Numbered from the stretch's first letter, positions 32,401 through 40,275 are shown. The stretch is DNA of 40,821 bases from Pseudomonadota bacterium (GCA_020161695.1 JAIUOO010000030.1:1-40821), one strand, 5' to 3'. A program made the numbers and translations. Notes: generated by a model from the sequence alone, not told the origin.

Positions 32401-32805
32401 TCAGGCGGGCGATGCCAGCGGCTTGGCCTTCTCGACCACGAAGGTGCTGACGACCTTGACGCGCCCGGTGCCGGCCTTGCCGCCGCCATGCACCGCGCCG
32501 GCTGGCACCTGGAAGGCATCGCCGGGCTTCAGGACGACCGTCGGCTTGCCCTGGATCGGCAGCTCGATCTCGCCCTCGATGACGTAGCCGGTCTCGATGC
32601 CCGGATGGGTGTGCGGCGCGACGATGGCGCCGGCGGGAATGTCCACCTCGGCGATGATCGTCACGTAGCCGGGGGCGGGACCTTCGGTCTGCGACAGCAT
32701 CTTGCGGCTGAGCTGCGGGGCACCCTGGGCAGAGACCTGCGTCGCCGCGAAGCCGGTGGCGGCCGCGCAGATCGTGCAGGTGGCGAAGAAGCGTCGTGTC
32801 ATCAT
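32401..32805 (-). CDS. Exported cupin-domain protein
   Basis: 134 residues from the ATG at 32805, which has GAGGAG 9 bp upstream; ATGs at 32811 and 32802 are alternatives. The start MTRRFFATCTICAAATGFA with cleavage near VSA-QG looks like a Tat or Sec signal, with a twin Arg. The cupin motifs follow: PHTHPGIETGYVIEGEIEL (metal-binding His, His, Glu) and PGDAFQVPAGAVHGGG (second His). It is probably a periplasmic metal-binding beta-barrel. A single cupin of this size may act as an isomerase, dioxygenase or sensor; none can be singled out. Confidence 0.82.
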   Translation of the reverse strand: MMTRRFFATCTICAAATGFAATQVSAQGAPQLSRKMLSQTEGPAPGYVTIIAEVDIPAGAIVAPHTHPGIETGYVIEGEIELPIQGKPTVVLKPGDAFQVPAGAVHGGGKAGTGRVKVVSTFVVEKAKPLASPA

Positions 32806-32947
32806 GGGCATCGTCTCCTCGACCGCCTCCTTTCGCCGCGCCGTTTGCGGTCGCGCCGGGAGGCTTGCCGCCACGATAGGCACGGCATGACGCGCCACCA
32901 TCCGGTTCAACGCTGACCGCCGGCGGGCCAGGGACGATTGACGCCAG

Positions 32948-32968
32948 ATCGTTATTGATCATAACGAT
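32948..32968. promoter_or_regulatory. Operator-like inverted repeat upstream of the amidohydrolase
   Basis: ATCGTTAT (32948-32955), TGATC, ATAACGAT (32961-32968): perfect 8-bp arms, 46 bp before the amidohydrolase start. The compact 21-bp dyad is typical in size for MarR-family repressors, many of which respond to aromatic acids or their CoA esters. Regulator identity is inference; no MarR gene is in the window. Confidence 0.6.
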
Positions 32969-33014
32969 TGTGGGTGAGGCGCCTTGAGGACGGGCGGCCG
33001 CGGGAGGACGTGCC

Positions 33015-33875
33015 ATGAAGGTCGAGGATCTCGTCGCCATCGACATCCACACCCATGCCGAGGTCTCTTGCCGGCAGGACGTGGATGCCTACTGGACGCC
33101 CTACGAGGAGGCGGCCGGCAAGTATTTCAAGGTCGGCAAGCGGCCGACCATCGCCGAGACCATCGCGCACTACCGCAAGCACAAGATCGGCCTCGTCATG
33201 TTCACGGTCGACACCGAGGCGCAGATCGGCAACCGGCGCATCCCCAACGAGGAGATCGCCGACGCCGCGCGCGACAATGCCGACATGATGATCGCCTTCG
33301 CCTCGATCGACCCGCACAAAGGCCGGCTCGGCGCCCGCGAGGCGGAGGAACTGATCAAGACCGGCGTGGTCAAGGGCTTCAAGTTCCACCCGACCTGCCA
33401 GGGCTTCTACCCGAACGACCGCATGGCCTATCAGCTCTACGAAGTGATCGCCCACCACAAGCTGCCGGCGATCTTCCACACGGGACATTCCGGTATCGGC
33501 ACCGGCATGCGCGGCGGCGGGGGCATGCGGCTGAAATATTCCCAGCCGATCCATATCGACGATGTCGCGGTCGACTTCCCGGACATGACCATCGTCCTCG
33601 CCCATCCGTCCTGGCCCTGGACCGACGAGGCGCTGTCGATCGCGCTGCACAAGCCCAATGTCTACATCGACCTGTCCGGCTGGATGCCCAAGTACTTTCC
33701 GCCGCAGATCGTCCAGTACGCCAACACGCAGCTGAAGACGAAGATGCTGTTCGGCTCGGACTTCCCGCTGATCCAGCCGGAACGCTGGATCGCCCAGTTC
33801 CGCGAGACCGGCTTCAAGGAGGAGGTCCACGACCTCATCCTGAAGCGCAATGCGATGAAGGTGCTGGGCCTCTAG
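33015..33875 (+). CDS. Metal-dependent amidohydrolase (amidohydrolase_2 / ACMSD-like)
   Basis: 286 residues. The TIM-barrel metal ligands are visible: His12 and His14 in IDIHTHAE, a His in IFHTGHSG, a His in VLAHPSWPW and Asp in LFGSDFPL. Members include ACMSD, gamma-resorcylate decarboxylase and the hydrolase proposed to cleave hydroxyphenyl beta-ketoacyl-CoA in non-beta-oxidative phenylpropenoid breakdown. It resembles the last group from memory, but that is not proven. The ATG at 33015 is preceded by GGGAGGACGTGCC. A strong dyad lies 46 bp upstream and TRAP transporter genes lie 238 bp downstream, consistent with uptake and breakdown of an organic acid. Confidence 0.85.
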   Translation: MKVEDLVAIDIHTHAEVSCRQDVDAYWTPYEEAAGKYFKVGKRPTIAETIAHYRKHKIGLVMFTVDTEAQIGNRRIPNEEIADAARDNADMMIAFASIDPHKGRLGAREAEELIKTGVVKGFKFHPTCQGFYPNDRMAYQLYEVIAHHKLPAIFHTGHSGIGTGMRGGGGMRLKYSQPIHIDDVAVDFPDMTIVLAHPSWPWTDEALSIALHKPNVYIDLSGWMPKYFPPQIVQYANTQLKTKMLFGSDFPLIQPERWIAQFRETGFKEEVHDLILKRNAMKVLGL

Positions 33876-34079
33876 CGGATGAGGGAGGGCGGGCGCCGCG
33901 GCTTCTTGCGGTCCGCCGGTGCTCCTGGCCATCGCGTTACAGCCGCTTCCGATTTCGGCCGCGAAGCGGGGAGCACTTGACACCGATGATCCCAAGGGAA
34001 AACCCTCAAAAATAATCAACGGAGTACCGGCCTGCGCCCTTGCGGCCGGGCGTGACCTATGCGTATTCGTCAACCCAGA

Positions 34080-34099
34080 TGCGGACAAAAAGATCCGCA
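34080..34099 (+). promoter_or_regulatory. Stem-loop in the dctQ leader
   Basis: TGCGGA (34080-34085) and TCCGCA (34094-34099) form a 6-bp stem with loop CAAAAAGA, ending directly before the AGGGGACAGG ribosome binding region of the gene at 34114. A second repeat, CCGGCC / GGCCGG, lies at about 34027-34049. TTGACA at 33976-33981 is a good -35 hexamer but no matching -10 is at 16-18 bp. The 238-bp gap holds no other feature. Confidence 0.35.
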
Positions 34100-34113
34100 G
34101 GGGACAGGATTGC

Positions 34114-34653
34114 ATGGGCGGCCTGCTTGCATTCAGCCGCGCGGTTGACGCGCTCAACGCCGCTTTCGGGCGCATCGCCGACTGGTGCGTGCTGCTCGCC
34201 TGTCTGATCAGCGCGGGCAACGCGACGACCCGCTATCTGATCCACGTCTCGTCGAACTCCATGCTGGAAATCCAGTGGTACCTGTTCGGCATGATGGTGC
34301 TGCTGGGCGCCTCCTACACGCTCCGGATGAACGAGCATGTGCGCGTCGACCTGGTCTACGGCGCGGTTTCCGACCGCAAGCGCCTGTGGATCGACGCCAT
34401 CGGCATGGTCTTCTTCCTGCTGCCCGTGACGGTCTACATGACCTATCTCAGCTGGCCGTTCTTCCTGACCTCGTTCAAGCAGTGGGAAGGCTCGCAGAAT
34501 GCCGGCGGCCTGCTGGTCTGGCCGATCAAGCTGGTGATGCCGCTGGGCTTCGCCCTGCTGACGCTGCAGGGCCTCTCGGAGCTGATCAAGCGCGTCGCGG
34601 CCCTGCAGGGCCTGATCACCTTCGAATCCAAGTACGAGAAGCCGCTTCAGTAA
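34114..34653 (+). CDS. TRAP transporter small permease subunit (DctQ type)
   Basis: 179 residues with four membrane helices, the usual size and topology. The DctQ motif is present: GNATTRYLIHVSSNSMLEIQWYLFGMMVLLGASYTLRMNEHVRVDL, here read as GNATTRY, then EIQWYLF, GASYTLRMNEHVRVD. It partners the large DctM subunit in sodium-driven uptake of organic acids. The ATG at 34114 is preceded by AGGATTGC; the frame is open further upstream but without family sequence. dctM starts 32 bp after its stop. No periplasmic DctP gene is nearby. Confidence 0.92.
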   Translation: MGGLLAFSRAVDALNAAFGRIADWCVLLACLISAGNATTRYLIHVSSNSMLEIQWYLFGMMVLLGASYTLRMNEHVRVDLVYGAVSDRKRLWIDAIGMVFFLLPVTVYMTYLSWPFFLTSFKQWEGSQNAGGLLVWPIKLVMPLGFALLTLQGLSELIKRVAALQGLITFESKYEKPLQ

Positions 34654-34685
34654 GCGGGCGAGAACCTTCCGGAGAATCCAGGCCC

Positions 34686-36143
34686 ATGTTCTCGCACGGC
34701 ATCATGCCTCCGCTCATGTTTGGCGGAATGATCTGCTTCATGCTGATCGGCTTCCCCGTCGCCTTCTCTCTTGCCGCGGTCGGCCTGATGTTCGGCACGC
34801 TCGGCGTGCTGACCGGCCATTTCGAGGTGGTGTTCCTGCAGGCGCTGCCGCTGCGCTTCCACGGCATCATCTCCAACGACCTGCTGCTGGCGATCCCGTT
34901 CTTCACCTTCATGGGTGCGATCCTGGAGCGCTGCGGCCTGGCCGAGGACCTGCTCGAGGGCACCGGCAAGCTGTTCGGCGGCGTGCCCGGCGGCCTTGCC
35001 TATGCCGTCATCATCGTCGGCGCGATCCTCGGCGCGATCACCGGCACGGTCGCCGCCTCGGTCATCGCCATGGGCCTGATCTCGCTGCCCATCATGCAGC
35101 GCTACGGCTACGACATGAAGCTGGCGACCGGCGTCATCGCCGCCTCCGGCACGATCACCCAGCTGATCCCGCCCTCGCTCGTGCTCGTCGTGCTGGCCGA
35201 CCAGCTGGGCCGTTCGGTCGGCGATATGTATCTCGGCGCCATCGGTCCCTCGATCCTGCAGGTGGTGATCTTCATCCTCTACATCGTCTTCCTGTCGATC
35301 GTCCGGCCGCAGACCATGCCGCCGCTGCCCCCCGAGGCGCGCGGCGAGATCGGCTGGCCGCTGATCCGCCAGGTGCTGTGGGGCATGATCCCTTCGATCG
35401 TGCTGATCTTCCTGGTGCTCGGCACCATTTTCATGGGTCTTGCGACACCCACGGAAGCCGGCGCCATGGGTGCGGTCGGCGCGCTGGTGCTCGCGGCGCT
35501 GCACCGCCGCCTGACCTGGCCGCTGGTCGACCAGGCGATGAAGTCGACCATGCGCATCACCGCCATGGTGGTGTTCATCCTGATCGGCGCCACCGTGTTC
35601 AGCCTCGTCTTCCAGGGCATGGACGGTTCGCGCTGGATCGAGCACATGCTCACCAACCTGCCGGGCGGGCAGGTCGGATTCCTGATCTTCGTCAATATCT
35701 TCGTCTTCTTCCTGGCGTTCTTCCTCGATTTCTTCGAGATCGCCTTCATCATCGTGCCGCTGCTGGCGCCGGTGGCGGCCAAGCTCGACATCGACCTGAT
35801 CTGGTTCGGCGTGCTGCTCTGCGTCAACATGCAGACCAGCTTCATGCATCCGCCCTTCGGCTTCGCGCTGTTCTACCTGCGCGGCATCGCGCCGCCCTCG
35901 GTGAAGACCAACGACATCTATCTCGGCGCGATCCCGTGGGTGTTCATGCAGCTGCTGCTGGTCGCCATTGTCATCTTCTGGCCGGGCTCGGTGACCTACT
36001 GGCTCGACAAGGGCCCGAAGCTGGACCCGTCCAAGGTCGAGATCCGCATCGAGATGCCGGGCATCGGCGGCGGCCTTCCCGGCCTCGACGCGCCGGGCGG
36101 ACTGCCGGGCCTCATCCCGCCGCCGGCGGCGCCCCGCAACTGA
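34686..36143 (+). CDS. TRAP transporter large permease subunit (DctM type)
   Basis: 485 residues with about 12 membrane segments. DctM features include IGFPVAFSLAAVGLMFG near the start, NDLLLAIPFFTFMGAILERCGLAEDLL, TGTVAASVIAMGLISLPIM, GVIAASGTITQLIPPSLVLVVLAD and TPTEAGAMGAVGAL. It forms the sodium-coupled transport channel. The last ~50 residues (PGIGGGLPGLDAPGGLPGLI) are an unusual Gly/Pro-rich tail outside the family core, so the protein is longer than the usual 425-450. A 7-bp hairpin follows the stop. Confidence 0.93.
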   Translation: MFSHGIMPPLMFGGMICFMLIGFPVAFSLAAVGLMFGTLGVLTGHFEVVFLQALPLRFHGIISNDLLLAIPFFTFMGAILERCGLAEDLLEGTGKLFGGVPGGLAYAVIIVGAILGAITGTVAASVIAMGLISLPIMQRYGYDMKLATGVIAASGTITQLIPPSLVLVVLADQLGRSVGDMYLGAIGPSILQVVIFILYIVFLSIVRPQTMPPLPPEARGEIGWPLIRQVLWGMIPSIVLIFLVLGTIFMGLATPTEAGAMGAVGALVLAALHRRLTWPLVDQAMKSTMRITAMVVFILIGATVFSLVFQGMDGSRWIEHMLTNLPGGQVGFLIFVNIFVFFLAFFLDFFEIAFIIVPLLAPVAAKLDIDLIWFGVLLCVNMQTSFMHPPFGFALFYLRGIAPPSVKTNDIYLGAIPWVFMQLLLVAIVIFWPGSVTYWLDKGPKLDPSKVEIRIEMPGIGGGLPGLDAPGGLPGLIPPPAAPRN

Positions 36144-36475
36144 GCCGGGGCGGGGCCGCCGCCCCGTCGCGGCCGCCCCGCCTGTCCCCGAAACCGAGTG
36201 CCGCTGGCGGCGGGTCGTTGCCGGGCTGCGGCATTTTTCGACGAGAACAAAAAGGGGTATTGCGACCGCCCTTCAAGCGAGCCGAACAGGACCAGAACGG
36301 GGTGTTTCGCCAGCTCGCTGGTTCCGCCAATTTGCCGATAGCGCAAGTTCGCCTAGCTGATCGTGCAAGTGCGGGATCGCAGGCCCTCAAGCCAGAGGAA
36401 AAAGGCTTAGGCCACGGCCAGTTCTGCGGCGATCCGAGACGTGGCAGCGTCGAACGCTGCGGGCCGCGTGATCCA
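36144..36475. other. Gene-free region after dctM
   Basis: Apart from the hairpin at 36147-36165, these 332 bp hold no convincing gene, tRNA or repeat. Frames are open in places only because of high GC at the left end. Base composition drops towards the right, marking the passage from the TRAP operon into the lower-GC accessory segment. Confidence 0.5.
36147..36165 (+). terminator. Hairpin after dctM
   Basis: GGGGCGG (36147-36153) and CCGCCCC (36159-36165) form a 7-bp all-GC stem with a 5-nt loop, 4 bp after the dctM stop. There is no T-run, so its role as a terminator is probable rather than certain. Confidence 0.4.
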
Positions 36476-36688
36476 CTACGCCCCAGCAACTCTCATCCTG
36501 GGCTGAGCGAGCAACTCAAGCATGATCGGCCGCGCCGGCTGCTCATTGGTGTCTGGATATCCGGGCGGAGCGGTTGATACGATGACTCGCACGTCGTGAG
36601 ACGGGTAGCGGGAACGAAGGTCCGCAACGTTTGCCTGAACGAGCTTCAGCAGGTCGCCCTCGGTTGCGGCCGTTGTCTCGCTCGTCAT
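36476..36688 (-). CDS. Small hypothetical protein
   Basis: 70 residues from the ATG at 36688, with GGAG 6 bp upstream. Sequence starts MTSETTAATEGDLLKLVQAN and continues with a predicted helix, strand and Pro-rich turn (VRVIVSTAPPGYPDTNEQPAR). It has no signal peptide, membrane segment or recognised motif. It lies beyond the terminator at 36763-36791 and so is probably transcribed separately from the GNAT unit. Short length and lack of family make it uncertain. Confidence 0.4.
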   Translation of the reverse strand: MTSETTAATEGDLLKLVQANVADLRSRYPSHDVRVIVSTAPPGYPDTNEQPARPIMLELLAQPRMRVAGA

Positions 36689-36762
36689 CGCGATCTCCGA
36701 AATTGTCGCAACGGCACCCTGCAAGACTTGGCGAGGTTACGCAACGTCCGAGTATGCGATAA

Positions 36763-36791
36763 TCAGCCCGCCGGTGGGAAGCCGGCGGGCT
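36763..36791 (-). terminator. Terminator of the GNAT-small ORF unit
   Basis: AGCCCGCCGG (36765-36774) and CCGGCGGGCT (36782-36791) form a perfect 10-bp stem with a 7-nt loop, 8 bp after the stop of the small ORF at 36800. The minus strand continues GATTATCG, a weak U-tract. Confidence 0.6.
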
Positions 36792-36799
36792 CGAAGGAG

Positions 36800-37012
36800 C
36801 TATTTTGGTGAGTTTGTACGTCGGTTTCTAGCCGCCAACTTCTCCTTCAACTCGGCGGAAGCGACGCGGAACAGGTAGGATGCTAAGTCGCTCCATTCCT
36901 TCGAGGTGAGAGACAGATAGTCCGCAAAGGCGATTGCCGTCTCCAAATCCTTGATCCGCTCTGCCTCGACTCTGGCTCCGTCGTCGTTGGCTGCTGCGGG
37001 CCAGCGGTTCAT
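36800..37012 (-). CDS. Small helical protein coupled to the GNAT-like gene
   Basis: 70 residues from the ATG at 37012, which overlaps the stop of the GNAT-like gene (ATGA, 37009-37012). It is predicted mostly helical and charged (RVEAERIKDLETAIAFADYL, then SDLASYLFRVASAELKEKLA), with no membrane segment. The stop-start overlap and downstream terminator indicate coexpression and perhaps a partner role. No family is recognised. Confidence 0.6.
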   Translation of the reverse strand: MNRWPAAANDDGARVEAERIKDLETAIAFADYLSLTSKEWSDLASYLFRVASAELKEKLAARNRRTNSPK

Positions 37013-38190
37013 CCGCCAAGCTCCAGGTGGGAGAGGCGATCCCACCGGCCCTCCGGGCGGATGAGAACTTCCGGCCCAGACTGCGAATGGATCGCCTCGG
37101 GAGACGGTTCCACCCTCAGGTCGCCTTCATGGTAGTAGAGATCGGTCAGGTACCTCACGCCCGGTCCTTGTCGACGGACAAAGCCGAAGCGCTCCCAGAG
37201 CTTGATGACGTTCTCCTCGGCCTGACCGTAAAAGTGCGTGTACCCCTTGTGGCGGCCGAACGCGATGGAGGCGCGGACCAGCTTCAAGGCCAGCGCAGTG
37301 TTCCGGAACCGTTCGAAGACGGCCAGACGCTCGACTTTCACGAAACCCGCGAAATAGCGGATGCGGATGCAGCCTGCCGGCTCGTCACCGACATAGCCGA
37401 GCAGATGCGTCGAGGAGAAATCGTTGCCGTCGACGTCTTCGCGATAAGGCATCTGCTGCTCGCTCACATAGGCAGCAGCGCGGATCGCCCGCACCATCAA
37501 CAACTCTTCGAGGTCGTGCACGACCTTGATACCGATCTCCCGTGGCGCAGCACCGGGGGTGTAACTGTCGAAGCAATGCGTCGCAGGGGGCACACGCGGG
37601 AGGCTCAGCAAGCTGCGGACGAAATGCCGCGTCTCAGGGTGCGTTGCGCCATCCACGAAGCCGATTGACCGCATGAACTTGTGCGCTTCGGGGCTCGCTG
37701 CCTTGCAGTACATAGGCAGGCCGCGGAACTTATCCGAAGACAGGCGCTCCATCACCAGCGCCATGCCGCCGACGACCGCGGGGCCACCCAGAACGCCCCA
37801 GTGGTAGATCGCGTCCGGCCTCTCGTGTTGCCGACAGATGTGCTGCAGGTCGGGCGCGTCGGTCTGGAACCGGCCGTCGAACAGTGCACGATGGCCCTCC
37901 TTCGTCAGTGGAAGCATCGCCATGAAACCCATCGGCACATCCGAAGGTTGTTCTTGCCAGCCGCCACGCGCGAACGCGAAGATGGACTCGGGATTGTGAC
38001 GAAGGATGTCCAGAACGGACGCTGGCGACGCGAGGCCGGGAATATCATTCTGAGCCACCCTCATCAGGTGCTGGAGGATTGCTTCAGACGGGGTGAAGCA
38101 GACGACATTCCGCGCATGGTCGAGAGCAAGCGTGCGCAAGAACTTGGCGCGCTTGGGCTGCCTGGGAGGCGAAATAGCGACGTGTTCCAT
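37009..38190 (-). CDS. Two-part GNAT-like acyltransferase of unknown substrate
   Basis: 393 residues from the ATG at 38190, with CAGGAG 8 bp upstream. The C-terminal part (about 205-365) looks like a GNAT fold: LLMVRAIRAAAYVSEQQMPYRED, GDEPAGCIRIRYF, a strand VKVERLAVFERFRNTALALKLVRASIAFGR holding the acetyl-CoA region, and FYGQAEENVIKLWERFGFVRR. The N-terminal ~200 residues (FARGGWQEQPSDVPMGFMAML, GGMALVMERL, MRSIGFVDG) may be a second, degenerate GNAT-like half. Usual GNAT proteins are 150-200 residues. It is divergent from a LysR regulator across a dyad and coupled to a 70-residue ORF. Confidence 0.7.
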   Translation of the reverse strand: MEHVAISPPRQPKRAKFLRTLALDHARNVVCFTPSEAILQHLMRVAQNDIPGLASPASVLDILRHNPESIFAFARGGWQEQPSDVPMGFMAMLPLTKEGHRALFDGRFQTDAPDLQHICRQHERPDAIYHWGVLGGPAVVGGMALVMERLSSDKFRGLPMYCKAASPEAHKFMRSIGFVDGATHPETRHFVRSLLSLPRVPPATHCFDSYTPGAAPREIGIKVVHDLEELLMVRAIRAAAYVSEQQMPYREDVDGNDFSSTHLLGYVGDEPAGCIRIRYFAGFVKVERLAVFERFRNTALALKLVRASIAFGRHKGYTHFYGQAEENVIKLWERFGFVRRQGPGVRYLTDLYYHEGDLRVEPSPEAIHSQSGPEVLIRPEGRWDRLSHLELGG

Positions 38191-38194
38191 TGAA

Positions 38195-38234
38195 GTTACT
38201 CCTGAGCCGACCATTGGCCCGGCACTCAGGTAAC
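38195..38234. promoter_or_regulatory. Divergent promoter dyad between the GNAT-like and LysR genes
   Basis: GTTAC-TC-CTGAG (38195-38206) and CTCAG-GTAAC (38225-38234) form an inverted repeat of ten paired bases with a 2-nt bulge, around an 18-bp centre. The whole 67-bp gap is shared by both starts, the usual place for LysR binding. Part of the left arm overlaps the GNAT ribosome binding site. Confidence 0.5.
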
Positions 38235-38257
38235 GACATCACGGGAAGGGGGAGCAG

Positions 38258-39283
38258 ATGGGAAAAGCGCAACAGGTGGTTCACTATTTGGAACACAGCG
38301 ACGACCCGCTGAACTGGGACGACATTCGCCTGTTCCTGTCGGTCGCACAGACCAAGAGCCTGCGTGCCGCAGCCGACGAAATCGGCCTTTCCGTAAATGT
38401 GTTGCGCTCACGTATCGAGGCATTGGAACGGCAGTCCAATGCCGTTCTTCTGATCAGAACAGCCCGCGGCTCGGTTCTAACGGAAGAGGGACGACGGGTT
38501 GTAAGTATCGGCGAGGAAATGCTGCGGCAGGCCAAGCTTTTTGCCCACTTCTCGCAACGGCCGAAGCCCGGCCTTCGGAGCACCGTTCGTATCGGCATTA
38601 CGGAGGGGTTGGGAACCTTCTGGTTGATCCCACGGATAACCGAATTCTCGACCGCGGAGCCATCGATCCGGTGTAGCATCAAGTGCGAGATGCGAATGCC
38701 CGACGTGTCGGGGTTGGAAGTCGATTTTGCGATCCAGCTAGAAAGGCCTGATGATCCGGAATTGGTCGTTCAGCGGCTGGGCTGGCTGCACATCTGTCTC
38801 TTTGCCTCTCGGCGATATGTGGAGCGCTTTGGCCAACCGGCGACGAGCGCAGAAGTCCCTCAGCACCCATACGTTGACCTGGTGGCCGATCAGATACCAA
38901 CCGTCGAGGAAGTAATCACTCCAGCCGACAAGCGCGGCTTCGTCGGCATCCAGGTCAATACGAGCTCGGCTCAGGTTCTGGCGGTGACGGGCGGCGCTGG
39001 AATAGCTGCACTACCCACCTATGCCCGAGCTCTATGCCCAAGCCTCATTCACGTCGCACGCGATTTCGCGTTGAAGCGCGATGTCTGGCTCGTTCACAAT
39101 CCCCGGGCTGCGGAACTCATGCACGTGCGCAAGGCCATCAATTGGGTCAAGCGATCTTTTGACCAAGCGCGGTTTCCCTGGTTCCGGCAATCATTCATCG
39201 CGCCCGATGATCTCGTCCCGACGCTGGACGCCTTCGGCGATGATCTGTTCGCGAGCTACAAAGATTCCCCCCTTTTCAGATAG
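38258..39283 (+). CDS. LysR-family transcriptional regulator
   Basis: 341 residues. The winged HTH is at about 19-78: LNWDDIRLFLSVAQTKSLRAAADEIGLSVNVLRSRIEALE, then RTARGSVLTEEGRRV. The effector domain follows from about 103 (LRSTVRIGITEGLGTFWLIPRITEF). The recognition helix reads SVNVLRSRIEALE rather than the common SQPAVSRQI type. The C-terminal tail of about 40 residues (FPWFRQSFIAPDDLVP) is longer than usual. It faces the GNAT-like gene across 67 bp and probably controls it, in the classic LysR arrangement. ATG at 38258 is preceded by AAGGGGGAGCAG. Confidence 0.9.
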   Translation: MGKAQQVVHYLEHSDDPLNWDDIRLFLSVAQTKSLRAAADEIGLSVNVLRSRIEALERQSNAVLLIRTARGSVLTEEGRRVVSIGEEMLRQAKLFAHFSQRPKPGLRSTVRIGITEGLGTFWLIPRITEFSTAEPSIRCSIKCEMRMPDVSGLEVDFAIQLERPDDPELVVQRLGWLHICLFASRRYVERFGQPATSAEVPQHPYVDLVADQIPTVEEVITPADKRGFVGIQVNTSSAQVLAVTGGAGIAALPTYARALCPSLIHVARDFALKRDVWLVHNPRAAELMHVRKAINWVKRSFDQARFPWFRQSFIAPDDLVPTLDAFGDDLFASYKDSPLFR

Positions 39284-39402
39284 GATGTGGTTCTGAACCA
39301 GTGTCTGGACGGCTCCGATCACGCCGGTTCGAACTCGTCCTAGCGTTGCCCCAAGCTCTTACCGGGTGTTCAATTCGCTCCGGCGGCTGATCACGGCGGC
39401 AA

Positions 39403-39834
39403 TTACTGGAGACGGAGCCCGCGAGCATAGGCCGGCGCCTGTGTCGGACGAAGGAAGGTGCCGACGAACGCATGCTGCGGCATGTAAACGGGCCACATGA
39501 ATGGCGAGCAGCCGTCCGCGCAAACCTCGATCAGTCGCACGGCGCCGTTCGGCTGAACGTAGTCCAACAGCAGCTTGGTCCCGACCCGGATCACCGAGCA
39601 GCCATCTGGCAACCGTTGCCCGCCCAACCAATCGGCGAACGCATTGTGCAGCCGGGGGATCAGCTCGGAATCGTCTTGGGTGGCGCTGCATCCGAGCATG
39701 GGGCGTGTCACTTCCAGCCAAATGTGCTGGCCGGTCGGGTTGGGCAGAGCAGCGGCCCGATCGGCAAGATACTGGGCTCCCGCGAGCTGCGTCGACGCAA
39801 GCAGGGCAACCAGCGCCATTGCACGGATCTTCAT
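39403..39834 (-). CDS. Secreted protein of unknown function
   Basis: 143 residues from the ATG at 39834, which begins a signal peptide (MKIRAMALVALLASTQLAGA, cleavage near residue 20). The mature part has four cysteines (MLGCSATQ, PDGCSVIR, EVCADGCSP), enough for two disulfides. Aromatic and Pro residues dominate the last 40 positions (SPFMWPVYMPQHAFVGTFL). No family is recognised. The next gene upstream ends 17 bp away on the same strand, so the two may form a small operon. Confidence 0.65.
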   Translation of the reverse strand: MKIRAMALVALLASTQLAGAQYLADRAAALPNPTGQHIWLEVTRPMLGCSATQDDSELIPRLHNAFADWLGGQRLPDGCSVIRVGTKLLLDYVQPNGAVRLIEVCADGCSPFMWPVYMPQHAFVGTFLRPTQAPAYARGLRLQ

Positions 39835-39851
39835 ATCAATCGCCCCACCGG

Positions 39852-40175
39852 CTAAAGCTGCGGCTCGCGCCGGTTGGCGGCGGCCGACCTTTCGGTCTTT
39901 TCCGGCGATGAAAGCGCGATCAAGGCGATGCCGACGCCTAACGCGAGCAGCCCCGCCCACAGGAAGTGTGGATCATAGGGGGCGTAACCCAGGAATCGCG
40001 CTGCGCCGGCTATCAGGCCGCACGGGCCTTTGAGCGTAAGCAAACATTCGGTCGGCGGCGCGCCGCGCTCCCCCAACGCGCGCATGACGTTCTCATAGAA
40101 CCAGTACCAATAGAGCACAGACGCTGCCGAACACATGCAGCCGGCCACGAGCACCAGTTTACCCAAGCGACGCAT
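39852..40175 (-). CDS. Small two-helix membrane protein of unknown function
   Basis: 107 residues from the ATG at 40175, with GGAGG 7 bp upstream. Hydrophobic helices lie at about 6-25 (KLVLVAGCMCSAASVLYWYW) and 70-88 (FLWAGLLALGVGIALIAL). The loop between has cysteines in TECLLTLKGPCGLI. The C-terminus is polar. No family is recognised. It precedes the secreted protein gene by 17 bp on the same strand, suggesting a joint envelope role. Confidence 0.6.
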   Translation of the reverse strand: MRRLGKLVLVAGCMCSAASVLYWYWFYENVMRALGERGAPPTECLLTLKGPCGLIAGAARFLGYAPYDPHFLWAGLLALGVGIALIALSSPEKTERSAAANRREPQL

Positions 40176-40275
40176 TGCAAAGCCTCCGGCGCGTTCCGCA
40201 GTTCGCCGAGATTCAAGCAAAATATGTGGGCGTTAGCCAGTGGTTTGATGGCCTCCTAATTCGGCCCCGTGAGGC

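Noticed and set aside
33919..34113. In-frame extension of 65 codons upstream of the DctQ start
   Set aside because: The DctQ family begins at the ATG at 34114, which has a ribosome binding site; the extension has no hydrophobic or conserved sequence and holds stem-loops.
36340..36400. GCGCAAGTTCG followed by GATCGTG, also present near 40620-40640
   Set aside because: Eleven plus seven shared bases with different spacing are not enough to claim a repeat.
36112..36489. Minus-strand 125-codon frame over the dctM end and the gap after it
   Set aside because: Composition is irregular, it overlaps dctM antisense and has no ribosome binding site or motif; GC-rich shadow.
39325..39362. CCGGTTCGAACTCG, resembling a tRNA T-arm or an attachment-site remnant
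   Set aside because: No flanking stem closes, there is no D-arm or anticodon arm upstream, and no CCA-type 3' end follows. A chance match is more likely.
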